Of a DNA stretch of 64,000 nucleotides, positions 41,452-50,289 are shown one piece after another. Under the pieces are notes generated by a model that was given only the letters and a program-made list of their open reading frames with translations, was not told the origin of the DNA and did not search any database. Position 1 is the first letter of the stretch. Each line of letters begins with the position of its first letter. The stretch is from Trebonia sp963767685. GTDB taxonomy: Bacteria > Actinomycetota > Actinomycetes > Streptosporangiales > Streptosporangiaceae. The DNA lies in contig CAVYEZ010000019.1 in NCBI GenBank assembly GCA_963767685.1, positions 248,001 through 312,000 of the forward strand, in the 5' to 3' direction. A program made the translations under genes and the position numbers.

Positions 41452-42700
41452 TGTCGACTCCTTTGCCGGACCCCCCGACCCGACAATCATCGATGTCTTT
41501 ACCGCTAACGGCGGGATCGACTTCATGTGCGCCTCGGGGCAGATCCTGGCCCGCGAAGACCAGCTGGGCCGGATACGGGACATCCTTGACCTGCGGTCCG
41601 ACCCCGAGCCCGTCATCGACGGCGTGGTCCTGCTCCGGCTGAGGGACGAAGGCCCGTTCTCCGCCGTGGTCGACGCCGTCGAGGCGGTCGACCGGGAGCT
41701 CGGCGAGGGAAACGCGACGCCGGATCATGTCATGACCGTCGCGTCGGGCCAGGGCAGCGGCTGCTCGGCCACGGAGCCGGAGGAGGTGTACTACGAGATC
41801 GAGCCCTTCCCCTCGGTCTGCCCAGGCAACGGCGGGGCGGGAGTTCTCATCTACATGGCCGACACCGGGCTGCTGGCGGACGCGGCGACCCATCCGTGGC
41901 TGGCCTCCGGGGTTCAGCCGCAGGATCCCGTCGACGACATCGACCCGCTGGAGGCAGGTTCACCGATTCCGGAGTGTGCCGGTCACGGCACGTTCGGCGC
42001 GGGCGTTCGGCGCTGCCTGGCGCCCGAAGCGGACATCATCATGGCCCGCACCCTCATCAACTGCGGCAGCGAGATTGAGTCGAGACTGGTGCCCAGGCTC
42101 GGAGCGGCGCTCGCTCTCGGCCCGGACATCTTCCACCTGACCATGGCCAGCCTGACCAGGAACGACCTGCCGCTGATCGGCTTCCAGGGGTGGCTCCGGC
42201 TGCTGCGCCGCACGGGGGCGATCTGCCTCGCCCCCGCCGGCAACTGCGGCTTCGGCCGGCCGGAGTACCCGGCCGCGTTCCCCGGGGTCATCGGCGTGGG
42301 CGCGCTGGGCGGCGACTGGCGCGGGCGGGCGACGTTCAGCAACTTCGGCCCGTGGGTCGACGTCTACGCGCCGGGCCGGGACCTGGTCAACGCCTTCGCG
42401 ACGGGCACGTACGACTGTTACGTGTACCCGTACGGCCCCCATAACGGGCAGCCGGCGCAGGTCCGCAACTTCTACGGCATGGCGAAGTGGAGTGGCACGT
42501 CGTTCTCGACGCCCATCGTGACCGGGCTCATCGCCGCCCGGATGTCCCGGGCCGGCGAGGACGCCCGCCAGGCGGCCGCCGCGGTCCTCGCCGAGGCACG
42601 ATCGCGAGCCATCCCGGGCGTCGGCCCCGTCGCGCTGCCCTGCTGCCACGACCACGACCACGACGGGTGCGCTAGGCCACGAGGGTGCGGCTGCCGCTAG
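41417..42700 (+). CDS. Subtilisin-like (S8) serine peptidase
   Basis: A 427-residue peptidase. Counting from GTG 41417, the triad is Asp149 (IYMADTGLL), His190 (CAGHGTFGAGV) and Ser362 (WSGTSFSTPIVTG), with oxyanion Asn276 in APAGNCG. There is no signal peptide, so it should act in the cytoplasm. The first ~140 residues are a non-catalytic domain. The tail ends CCHDHDHDGCARPRGCGCR, a possible metal site. It is divergent from, and overlaps by 35 bp, the CHAT protease-like gene; this pairing suggests a proteolytic pathway. The start is uncertain because the frame is open upstream. Confidence 0.85.
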   Translation: MVPKVADETLRIVDSFAGPPDPTIIDVFTANGGIDFMCASGQILAREDQLGRIRDILDLRSDPEPVIDGVVLLRLRDEGPFSAVVDAVEAVDRELGEGNATPDHVMTVASGQGSGCSATEPEEVYYEIEPFPSVCPGNGGAGVLIYMADTGLLADAATHPWLASGVQPQDPVDDIDPLEAGSPIPECAGHGTFGAGVRRCLAPEADIIMARTLINCGSEIESRLVPRLGAALALGPDIFHLTMASLTRNDLPLIGFQGWLRLLRRTGAICLAPAGNCGFGRPEYPAAFPGVIGVGALGGDWRGRATFSNFGPWVDVYAPGRDLVNAFATGTYDCYVYPYGPHNGQPAQVRNFYGMAKWSGTSFSTPIVTGLIAARMSRAGEDARQAAAAVLAEARSRAIPGVGPVALPCCHDHDHDGCARPRGCGCR

Positions 42701-42772
42701 ACGGCGCGATGTCATTCAGGCAATGCCTGGTCAGCGGGGGTGATTTCAGCAAGCCCCGGACGCGGGGTCGCT

Positions 42773-43240
42773 CTAGTCCGTTTCGCGGAGGGTAATCTCA
42801 ATGTCGCCGAGCTTGCGGGCAATCAGGCTGTAGATGACTGACCCGATGGTGGAAAGCGCGGTAATGAGGACGATGCCGACCGCGCCGAGCATCGCGGTCC
42901 AGCCGAAGATCCGGGACGCCGAGAACCACGACGCCACCTGGTGAGCATCCGCGGGCGTTCCCGACGTGAAGATCGTTGTCACCGTACTCTGCAGCCAAGC
43001 AAAGAAGCCGAGGCCCGACAATACGAGGTAGAGGACAGCCACCGCCGTAAACAGGGCGGCGAAGGCGACCGTCGAGGCCACGAAGCTGAGCTTCATCACC
43101 GACCACGGCTCGAGCCGGTGCAGCCGCAACATCGCCTGCCTGCGGGCCGGCCTGCCTTCGTCTTCCTGACCGGAGCCAGCGACCTTCGCTCCTGCCCCCC
43201 GGGCGATCTCAGAAGCCTCATGAACCGCTGTCTCCGTCAC
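42773..43240 (-). CDS. DUF3566 transmembrane protein
   Basis: A 155-residue membrane protein of the actinobacterial DUF3566 family. After a charged ~40-residue start comes LHRLEPWSVMKLSFVAS, then a first helix and a second helix, ending VIYSLIARKLGDIEITLRETD, both family hallmarks. GTG 43240 is chosen because a G8 run lies 4 bases upstream. The family usually sits beside gyrA near the origin; here it does not, so it may be a paralogue. Function unknown. Confidence 0.85.
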   Translation of the reverse strand: MTETAVHEASEIARGAGAKVAGSGQEDEGRPARRQAMLRLHRLEPWSVMKLSFVASTVAFAALFTAVAVLYLVLSGLGFFAWLQSTVTTIFTSGTPADAHQVASWFSASRIFGWTAMLGAVGIVLITALSTIGSVIYSLIARKLGDIEITLRETD

Positions 43241-43324
43241 AATTCCCCCCCCATGCGCCAACTCGCTTCGATCGTATTCGCCCCGTCGCCGGTCTCGCTC
43301 GCCTATCGCCTGATCACCAGGGCC

Positions 43325-43987
43325 TCAGATCGCGATGATCAGGAGGAAGGCCACGGTGACGCTCGCCGCCACCCGGCACCCCTTCGCCACGGCGGGGGAA
43401 AGCAGCAGGCGTTCCGCGGCATACGCGATGCCGCCACCGGACGCGGATCCCGCCGCAGCGGCTATCGGCGCCCGCCGGTCCAGGTCACGAACCGTGAACG
43501 CGATCACCAGCAGCGCGAAGACCAGGGCCAGGGCCGACGCGTGGAGGGCCGGCACGTCCGGGGACGACCCGGCCGCCATCCCGGATGTCCAGCCCATGCC
43601 GGACATGCCGGAGCCCCCGGCTGACGGGGCGCCCAGAGCGGCGAACAGGTAGAGCGTCGCCGCGCTGTTCACCAGGTCCGGCGCATGAAAGCCGCGGGCC
43701 ACGGCGGCCACGCCGCGTCCGTGGGTCTCCCGCCACAGGCACCAGGCGAACCAGGCCGTCATGACGGCGAACGCGACCTCCCAGACGACGTCTGGCCGGA
43801 TGCTCAGGCTGGGCACCAATATGCCCGCTATGGCGATCCCCGTCAGCAGATGGGAAACGGCGATATCGGCGTCGGCGGCGCCGCCGCGCGTCCAGGCGCG
43901 CGCCATTACCAGCTGCCCCGCACTCACCTCGGCGACCAGCAGCATCACCGCGGCAAAGACCTCGAGGATCCAGGCGGGGGTGCTCAC
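43325..43987 (-). CDS. DUF5134-like integral membrane protein
   Basis: A 220-residue protein with about six hydrophobic segments and a Met/Gly/Ser-rich loop (GGSGMSGMGWTSGMAAGSS) typical of the DUF5134 family. Conserved His in VSHLLTGIAIAGIL and FHAPDLVNSAATLYLF might bind metal or heme, but this is inference. GTG 43987 overlaps the upstream gene's TGA (GTGA), so the two are coupled. Confidence 0.75.
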   Translation of the reverse strand: MSTPAWILEVFAAVMLLVAEVSAGQLVMARAWTRGGAADADIAVSHLLTGIAIAGILVPSLSIRPDVVWEVAFAVMTAWFAWCLWRETHGRGVAAVARGFHAPDLVNSAATLYLFAALGAPSAGGSGMSGMGWTSGMAAGSSPDVPALHASALALVFALLVIAFTVRDLDRRAPIAAAAGSASGGGIAYAAERLLLSPAVAKGCRVAASVTVAFLLIIAI

Positions 43988-44958
43988 GCGGTTTTCCCCG
44001 GGGCCGACGGCCAGTAGGCGAGGGCCAGGAGGGCCAGCAGCGGGCCCGAGTTCGGGTCGGTCGCGCCGCCGGTCAGGATCTGGCCGAACGCCTCGCCGAA
44101 CACCCAGATGAACGCGGCCACCACGAGGGCCAGGATCAGTGCGCTCCGGGCCAGCGGCGGCGGCAGGAACAACCCGGTCGCGATGATGGCAAGCGCGACG
44201 GCCAACCCGATCGATGCGGTCAGCCCCTGATCGGCGAGCACCGCGGCGGCGTGGTTTTCCAGCCCGGTTAGCCAGCCGGGCTCCCCGCCGGTCATGCTCA
44301 CGATCATGTCGGGCAGCGCCGATGGCGCCCGGTTCGCGGGGGTCAGCGCGAAGTAGGCCAGGCTGCCCCAGAGCACCAGCCACAGCAGCCGGGCGGCCGG
44401 CGCCCCGATCGCCCGGGCCGCCACGAACGGGGCGGTCACACCCGGCCGGTCGGCCGGCCACAGCAGCACCGCGAGCAGCGCGTACAAGATCACCGCGCCG
44501 GGGGCGCCGCTCACCGGGCTCGCGCTGCCGCTCAGCACCCCGCCGAGGCCTTCGCCGAACCACCACACGGCCAGCGACCAAGCGATCGAGGAGGCCAGCG
44601 CCGCCCGGGCCGTGGGACGGTAGGCAATTCCGAGCCCAAGCAGCAGCTGAATGGTGGCGAAGACCGTGTTGAGCAGCACCAGATGGTGCTCGATGAGAGC
44701 CGTGTTCCAGCTGATCGGGCCGGCGATGACACCGGGGTTGCCCTGCGCGGTACCCCCGATCATCTGCCCGAACATCGCGCCGTACATGGACGACTGGTAC
44801 TGCAGGAGGCCGTCAAGCAGCCAGATGCCTGCCAGGGTCAGCTGCAGCACCCGGCGCGCGTCCGTACCGGGCGAGGCGGCGGCACCGACGCGTTCCCGCC
44901 GTCGGCCCCGGTCCCGCCCGAGGGCCAGCTCAATCAATGCCGCGCCTGGTTGCCGCAC
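43984..44958 (-). CDS. Hypothetical polytopic membrane protein
   Basis: A 324-residue protein with about seven hydrophobic segments. Conserved-looking features are LAGIWLLDGLLQYQSSMYG, a His pair in ALIEHHLVLLN, and WWFGEGLGGVL; WVFGEAFGQIL recurs near the C-terminus, giving an internal repeat of a [W]xFGExxGxxL motif. It resembles a conserved actinobacterial membrane family of unknown role. GTG 44958. Five bp after the propeller ORF and coupled to the DUF5134 gene, so the three may form an operon with the kinase. Confidence 0.75.
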   Translation of the reverse strand: MRQPGAALIELALGRDRGRRRERVGAAASPGTDARRVLQLTLAGIWLLDGLLQYQSSMYGAMFGQMIGGTAQGNPGVIAGPISWNTALIEHHLVLLNTVFATIQLLLGLGIAYRPTARAALASSIAWSLAVWWFGEGLGGVLSGSASPVSGAPGAVILYALLAVLLWPADRPGVTAPFVAARAIGAPAARLLWLVLWGSLAYFALTPANRAPSALPDMIVSMTGGEPGWLTGLENHAAAVLADQGLTASIGLAVALAIIATGLFLPPPLARSALILALVVAAFIWVFGEAFGQILTGGATDPNSGPLLALLALAYWPSAPGKTA

Positions 44959-44963
44959 TGCCC

Positions 44964-46090
44964 TTACTTCGCGAAGTTCAGGATTTCGACGGTGCCGTCA
45001 CCCGAGTCGGTGACGTATGCCTGGCGCCCGTTGGGCAGCATCGCGATGCTCGTCGGCTCTTTCCCGGTGAGGACAGTGCCGATAACGCGGTTATCGGCGG
45101 TATTGATCACCGTGACCGAGTTGCCGTCGCTGTTTACCGTGCAGAGGTAGCGCCCATCGGGTGAGTAGGCGATGTCCACCGGTTCTTGCCCGACCGGGAT
45201 CTTCGCGATCTCTTTGTCGGTCGCGGTGTTGATCATATAGACCACGTTGCCGTCATAGCTCGTGACCGCCAGGCGGCTGCCGTCGGGTGAGACGGCTTCG
45301 CTGTGCGGGGTCTCGCCGACCAAGATCTCCCCGATGATGCCGTTAGTCTGCGAATCGAGGACCGTGACGGTGGCGGACATGTGGTCCGTGGTGTAAAAGT
45401 GTCCATTTGCTTTGTCGAAGGCGACCCAGTGCGGGTTCGCCGGGACGGGGATGCTGCCGACCAGCTTCTTGCTCACCGTGTCGATCACGTCGACGACGTT
45501 CTGGTTGGCGCCGCTCATCGCCGTGTTGTGGTTCGGCACGTAGAGGTACCGCCCGTCCGGGCCTATCACGGAGGCGGTCGGCGTGAAGTTGTTCACCGGC
45601 ACGGTGGCCGTCACGGCGCCGGTACCGGTGTCGATGAACGCGATGAGGTGTACCGAGCCGTTGGTGGTGTAGACGCTGACGTAGGCGGTCCGGCTGTCCG
45701 GCGAGAACGAGACGAACTGGGGCGGTCCCTGGGGGACCTTGATGGTCCCGGACACCAGGTCATTGGCCGTGTTGAGCACGGTGATCGCGCCGGCGCCCGG
45801 ATTGGCGACGTAGGCGAACTCGCCGTTCGGCGCGACCTGGATGTAGCTGGGAGTCTGCCCGACCCCTATCTTCCCCGCTGACGTCGGAGCGGCGAGGGCG
45901 GGAGCGCTGCTGGCCGCCCTGGTGGCCCCGGGTCTGGTCGGGGCGCGCGTGGTCGACGTGGCAGCCGCGCCGCTTCCGTTCGGCTTACCGGAAAGTACGA
46001 GGACGAGCGTGATCGGAATTGCCAGCACCACCGCGGCGGCCAGAATCAGCAGGCCGAGGCGGCGCCGGCCACGCTCGCGGCCGGGCCGGC
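44964..46090 (-). CDS. Membrane anchor and beta-propeller half of PknD-like kinase (other frame)
   Basis: The frame carries RERGRRRLGLLILAAAVVLAIPITLVLVLSG, one transmembrane helix. A Thr/Pro-rich linker follows, then about seven YVTN-type beta-propeller repeats of the form VSPDGSRLAVTSYDGNVVYMINTATDKEIAKIPVG. No start codon precedes the helix in this frame until far into the kinase linker. The kinase frame ends within the same GC-rich repeat near 46085. Joined by a one-base correction, the two make the classical PknD layout: kinase, helix, extracellular propeller. I therefore read this as the second part of one gene. Confidence 0.8.
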
Positions 46091-47221
46091 CGGGCCGTCC
46101 GGCGGCAGGCGGCCGCCGTCGGGATCGGGGCCTAGGCTCTGCGGCATGTTCTCTGGCGGTCGCGTGCCGCCCCAATCGCCAGCCCCGACCGCGGGCACCG
46201 TTTGCGTCGGGGGCCCAAGAACGCTGCCCGCGTAGCCGTTGCCTGCCGGCTCCGCCTCGTGACCCGGCGGCCTCGGCACGTCTGGCCAGACGTCGACGGA
46301 GGTCGCAGCCTGCCACGGCGCCGACGGCATCTCGGTCCACGGGGGCGGCTGCGGCAGCTCCGTCATTGGCGGTGGCGGCGGCAGCACCGGAGCCGGGGCC
46401 GCGGTCAGCAGGGCCTCGCGAGCCGCCGCGGCGAGCGCGCCGGCGGTAGGAAAGCGGTCGCTGGGATGCTTGGCCATGCCGCGGGCGATCACCGCGTCCA
46501 ACTCCGGCGGTATGCCCTCGACGAGGCTGCTGGCCGGCGGCGGGCCGTAGTAGAGCTGGGCATACATGAGCGCGGCGAGGTCTTTGCCCCGGAAGGGGGG
46601 CGCGCCGGTCAGGCACTCGTGCAGCACGCAAGCCAGGGAGTAGACATCGGCCCGGCCGTCAACGTCGTGGCCGATGAACCGCTCCGGGGCCATGTAGTGC
46701 AGCGTGCCGATCGTTGCCCCGGTGATTGTCAGCGCGGTCTGCCGGCCGCCGACCGACCGGGCGATACCGAAGTCGACCACGTAAACGAAGTCGTTCGAGG
46801 TGACGAGGATGTTCGAAGGCTTGATGTCGCGGTGGACGAGGTGGTCGGCGTGCGCGGCATCCAGGGCCTCGGCGACCTGACCGATAACGTGCACAGCCCG
46901 CTGCGGCGCGATCCGGCCGCTCGCTTCGAGCAGGTTGGCGATGTCGACACCGTCTACCAAGCGCATGTCGATGAAGAGGTGCCCGCCGATCTCGCCGAAG
47001 TCGTGAATGGGGATGACGTGCGGCTCTGTCAGTCGCGCGACCACGTTCGATTCACGCTGGAATCGCTTGAGGTACTCCCGGTCGCCGGAGAGCACTTCGG
47101 GCAGGAGCTTGAGGGCGACGTACCGGTCACGCTGCGTGTCGTACGCCTTATAGACTTCCCCCATCCCGCCAGAGCCCAGCAAAGAATCAAGGCGATAGTT
47201 TCCGACCTGCCGTGGGGTCAT
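46046..47221 (-). CDS. PknD-like Ser/Thr protein kinase
   Basis: A 391-residue frame with a complete Hanks-type kinase domain (about 8-270). The P-loop is LLGSGGMGEVY, Lys38 lies in VALKLL, HRDIKPSN has catalytic Asp132, DFG has Asp150, and APE is in YMAPERF. A Pro/Trp-rich juxtamembrane linker follows. The frame ends PAASVAGAASAC just where a membrane helix would be expected; that helix and a propeller are in the next frame. The kinase would act on the cytoplasmic side and sense through the propeller. ATG 47221. Confidence 0.92.
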   Translation of the reverse strand: MTPRQVGNYRLDSLLGSGGMGEVYKAYDTQRDRYVALKLLPEVLSGDREYLKRFQRESNVVARLTEPHVIPIHDFGEIGGHLFIDMRLVDGVDIANLLEASGRIAPQRAVHVIGQVAEALDAAHADHLVHRDIKPSNILVTSNDFVYVVDFGIARSVGGRQTALTITGATIGTLHYMAPERFIGHDVDGRADVYSLACVLHECLTGAPPFRGKDLAALMYAQLYYGPPPASSLVEGIPPELDAVIARGMAKHPSDRFPTAGALAAAAREALLTAAPAPVLPPPPPMTELPQPPPWTEMPSAPWQAATSVDVWPDVPRPPGHEAEPAGNGYAGSVLGPPTQTVPAVGAGDWGGTRPPENMPQSLGPDPDGGRLPPDGPAGPAASVAGAASAC

Positions 47222-47657
47222 GAGAACCGCCCTCCCCCAAATTCCTTACGTTCAGCCTCTTCGCCGCAGACGTTAGAGCCTGTTTGGGAATCCATGCGCC
47301 CCGCTCGGGCACGGGTATCATAACACTTTACGGAGCGAAGCTTGAAACCCGTGAATCTGCTGGGAAGGACGTGAACGAAGGTGTGCCTTCCCGAATGGTC
47401 GGCATCGTGACCATACTCCGGCGACACGGAGAAGGCCTAATGCGACAGTGCCGAACAATCCCTCCGAAGATGTTTCCGAAAACGTCAATACCGAGCGCCG
47501 CCGGGGGCAGCGATAGGTTCTGATACCGAGCAGCGCAACATTTGGGTATCGAAGCATCCTCCGAAGCCATTGCCGCCCGGGCAGTTTGGGCCACGACGGG
47601 AATGTCGTTATCCGTAAATGCCGGCGGGAAGCTTGCCGTGCGCCGGCCTGCCGCTGG
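47222..47657. other. Region upstream of the PknD-like gene
   Basis: About 435 bp between the 5' end of the kinase gene and the 3' end of the PLD-like gene, with lower GC than the neighbours. Open frames here (for example plus strand 47284-47523) have no recognisable domain. It must hold the kinase promoter. I see no repeat or hairpin of note. Confidence 0.5.
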
Positions 47658-50162
47658 TCAGTCCGGGCAGTCTGACGGCGTTCCGCCCGACAGATCCACT
47701 CCCGTTGCCAGCAGTGCCTGGATGGCCTCAGGGAACGGGTCCTTGAGGGCGCCGTGGTTGACCCGGGACCGGGCCGCGAGTTCCGGGTTGCGGGCCAGCG
47801 CGGTGGGCGTGGCCAGCGGGCCCAGCCGGTAGTGCCGCCACAAAAGCTGGCCGCGGCTGTCGCTCTCGACATGGAAGAGGGCACCATCGAACCGGGCCGC
47901 GATCGCCCACGCGGGTGTGTTACCGGTCGCCCAGACGGCGGCGTCCGTACCGTCCGGGACCCTCTCCAGGGCCTCCGCCGCGTGCAGGAAGGTGCCCCGC
48001 CCGCCGGACTGGACGTGAAGCAGCCGGTCGCCGTGACTGTGTACCGACCAGTCCGGCCTCGCCGATGCCAGCGCGTCGATCGCGTCGGCCAGCGGGTCCT
48101 CTCGGGTGACAAGCCCGGTCACGTGCATGACCGCGTCCGGGTCGACGGGGAACCCGCTCCCGTTCGTGAATGGCCGGGCCAGGTCGGCGACCAGCGCCGT
48201 GCTCGCGCGGGGGAGCAAGTGAGCGGCAGCGGCGCGAGCTTCCTCGTATGCGGCCGCCGGCGCCCGCCCGCTCGGGGGGCGGTGCTCGTGCATCAGGTAG
48301 ATGGCGAGGGCCGCCCAGCTCGCGGCGGCGACGGCCAGCCGATCCGGGAGGTCGCCGCCGACCAGGTTCCTGACCGCTCCCGCGCAGGCGGACACCCAGC
48401 CGTCCGGCCCCTGGGGGCCGTCCCAGACTCCTGCCTCCGCCGCGAACAGCACGAGGATGAGCTGGGCCAGGCGGGCGATCGCGGGCTGGGCGGCGGCCTG
48501 CTTGGCCGTGGCCGCCGTCAGCAGCTGGCGGACCTTGCGGCGCTCAGGTCCGGGCAGTTCGCGGGCGCGGGCGAACGCGGAACCGGTCAGGCTGGCGGGC
48601 ATTTCGCCGAGGGCGAGGCGGAACATCGCGGTGCCGAGGCTGGCCTGGGCGTCGTCGGCGTCGGCCAGCCAGCCTTCCTCATCGGCGGGCGGGTGCGGCC
48701 CGGGGCCCGCCGCGTCGCCCGGGTAAGCGGCGGCCAGCGAGCCGGCTTCGGCCAGCCAGCGCTCTAGGAGCTGGGCGTCGGCGATCAGCTCGGCGGGCCC
48801 GGGCTGACCGGTCTGGGCGCTTGCGGTGTGCCCGCGGGCGCGGAGCATGACGAGTTCTGGATCGGTGACAAAGACGACTGGCCCCGGGGCGCCGCCCGCG
48901 TCTCGCGCGCACCGCACCCGGGTTCCGCCTGGCCGGCCCGCGCCCGCGAGCACGTGGCTGGCGGAGCCGGCCGGCACCGACCCGATCGCCTCCCACCCGT
49001 TGGAGCCGTCCGCCCGGGAGGCCTCAAGCGGCGTCGGCCAGGCCGCCGGCCGGGCGAGCGCTACCTCGAGGCCGTCTCCGGCCCGGGCGGCGCCAAGCAA
49101 GACAGCATCGTCGGCCTGCGGCGCCGGCCCGCTGCCCGGCAGCCGCACGGCCGGGACCTCCTCAAGCAGGAGCGGCCTGGCCGCCTCGGGGAACAGGCTT
49201 GCCGTCGGGCGTGACACCACTGCGACCTCGATGTTTCCGCCTTTTCGGCCGGACGTGAGCAGGGCCCGCGCGGACAGGTCGGGGCTCCCGGTCAGCACCC
49301 ACCGGCCGCCGTCCGGCCTAAGCGCCTCGATGAGCGTCTCGTGACGGTACCGCTCCTCGGCGTCCTCGAGGAGGTCTACCGGTATGCCCGCGGCGGCGAT
49401 GACCCGGCGGAGGGCGGTCGGCTGGATGACGGTCCGGCCACCGGACTGAACCGCGAGCGTCACCCGCGCGGGGCGCAGCCTGGCGATGAGCTCCTGGACC
49501 GCGGCCGTGCGCTCGTCGTGAACGGGCGCGTACAGCAGCAGGTGCTCTACCTCGCCGTCCGGGAGCTGGGCGATGATCGGCCGGGCGCTGGTGTGCACTA
49601 GGCGGTGCCCGGTGTCCACGATGTCGGCCTCGACGGCGAGTTCTTCAAGCAGCGCCGCCGTGCGGGAGATCCCGCCCGCCGCCAGGGGCGCGAGCGAACA
49701 TAGGCCGTCCAGGGAGCGCAGCCAGTCGGCGAGGTCAGCCACGAGCTCGGGGCACGACTCGCGGTCCGCCGTCGCGACCGTCCAGGTCTCCTTGTTCAGG
49801 CCCCATCCGGTGGGCGACAGGTCGCCTGACCCGATGGCGACGAGCGCCCGCTCGCGCCCGGCGACCACCATGACCTTGGCATGGAACGTGCCCCCGGCGC
49901 CGGGTGCGGCCAGCCCGTGCACGTAGCGGATCCCGGCGGCCAAGGCTGGCCGGGGATCGGGATTGGAGGCGCGCGCGTCCCCGATGACCGTGACCCGCGC
50001 TCCCGTCGCCTCCGCGGCGCTGAGGACCGTCTGCTCGAAGTACCCGAGGTCGACGTTCCCGGAGCAGAACAGGGCTTCTCGCGCCTGCCCGTTCCCCTGC
50101 CCGTCCTCGGCGATCAGGAACGGCAGGGGAGAGGAGGCCGTCTGCTCGACGAGGGGAGGCAC
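47658..50162 (-). CDS. Large phospholipase D-like domain protein
   Basis: An 834-residue protein. The N-terminal ~330 residues look like a PLD superfamily pair. The first site is FHAKVMVVAGRERALVAIGSGDLSPTGWG, with the HxK and the G-S-x-D/N-L element. The second is RHETLIEALRPDGGRWVLTGSPDLSARALL, where His is kept but the Lys position is changed. The remaining ~500 residues are Ala-rich and unrecognised. PLD-family proteins of this kind are often nucleases linked to helicases; here the substrate is unknown. GTG 50162; divergent from the transglutaminase-like gene by 127 bp. Confidence 0.7.
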   Translation of the reverse strand: MPPLVEQTASSPLPFLIAEDGQGNGQAREALFCSGNVDLGYFEQTVLSAAEATGARVTVIGDARASNPDPRPALAAGIRYVHGLAAPGAGGTFHAKVMVVAGRERALVAIGSGDLSPTGWGLNKETWTVATADRESCPELVADLADWLRSLDGLCSLAPLAAGGISRTAALLEELAVEADIVDTGHRLVHTSARPIIAQLPDGEVEHLLLYAPVHDERTAAVQELIARLRPARVTLAVQSGGRTVIQPTALRRVIAAAGIPVDLLEDAEERYRHETLIEALRPDGGRWVLTGSPDLSARALLTSGRKGGNIEVAVVSRPTASLFPEAARPLLLEEVPAVRLPGSGPAPQADDAVLLGAARAGDGLEVALARPAAWPTPLEASRADGSNGWEAIGSVPAGSASHVLAGAGRPGGTRVRCARDAGGAPGPVVFVTDPELVMLRARGHTASAQTGQPGPAELIADAQLLERWLAEAGSLAAAYPGDAAGPGPHPPADEEGWLADADDAQASLGTAMFRLALGEMPASLTGSAFARARELPGPERRKVRQLLTAATAKQAAAQPAIARLAQLILVLFAAEAGVWDGPQGPDGWVSACAGAVRNLVGGDLPDRLAVAAASWAALAIYLMHEHRPPSGRAPAAAYEEARAAAAHLLPRASTALVADLARPFTNGSGFPVDPDAVMHVTGLVTREDPLADAIDALASARPDWSVHSHGDRLLHVQSGGRGTFLHAAEALERVPDGTDAAVWATGNTPAWAIAARFDGALFHVESDSRGQLLWRHYRLGPLATPTALARNPELAARSRVNHGALKDPFPEAIQALLATGVDLSGGTPSDCPD

Positions 50163-50289
50163 ATGCTGAACCTTACGCCGAACCCCGCTTCCGCCGCGCA
50201 GGCGGATCTCGGCTTTCCCGGTGCCCTCACGGCGGTCTCTTCGGCCGCCAGTTAACCGGGTGGAAACAACTCGCCAGGATCATGAGGAC

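Noticed and set aside
47284..47523. Plus-strand 79-codon frame upstream of the kinase
   Set aside because: No SD or recognisable domain.
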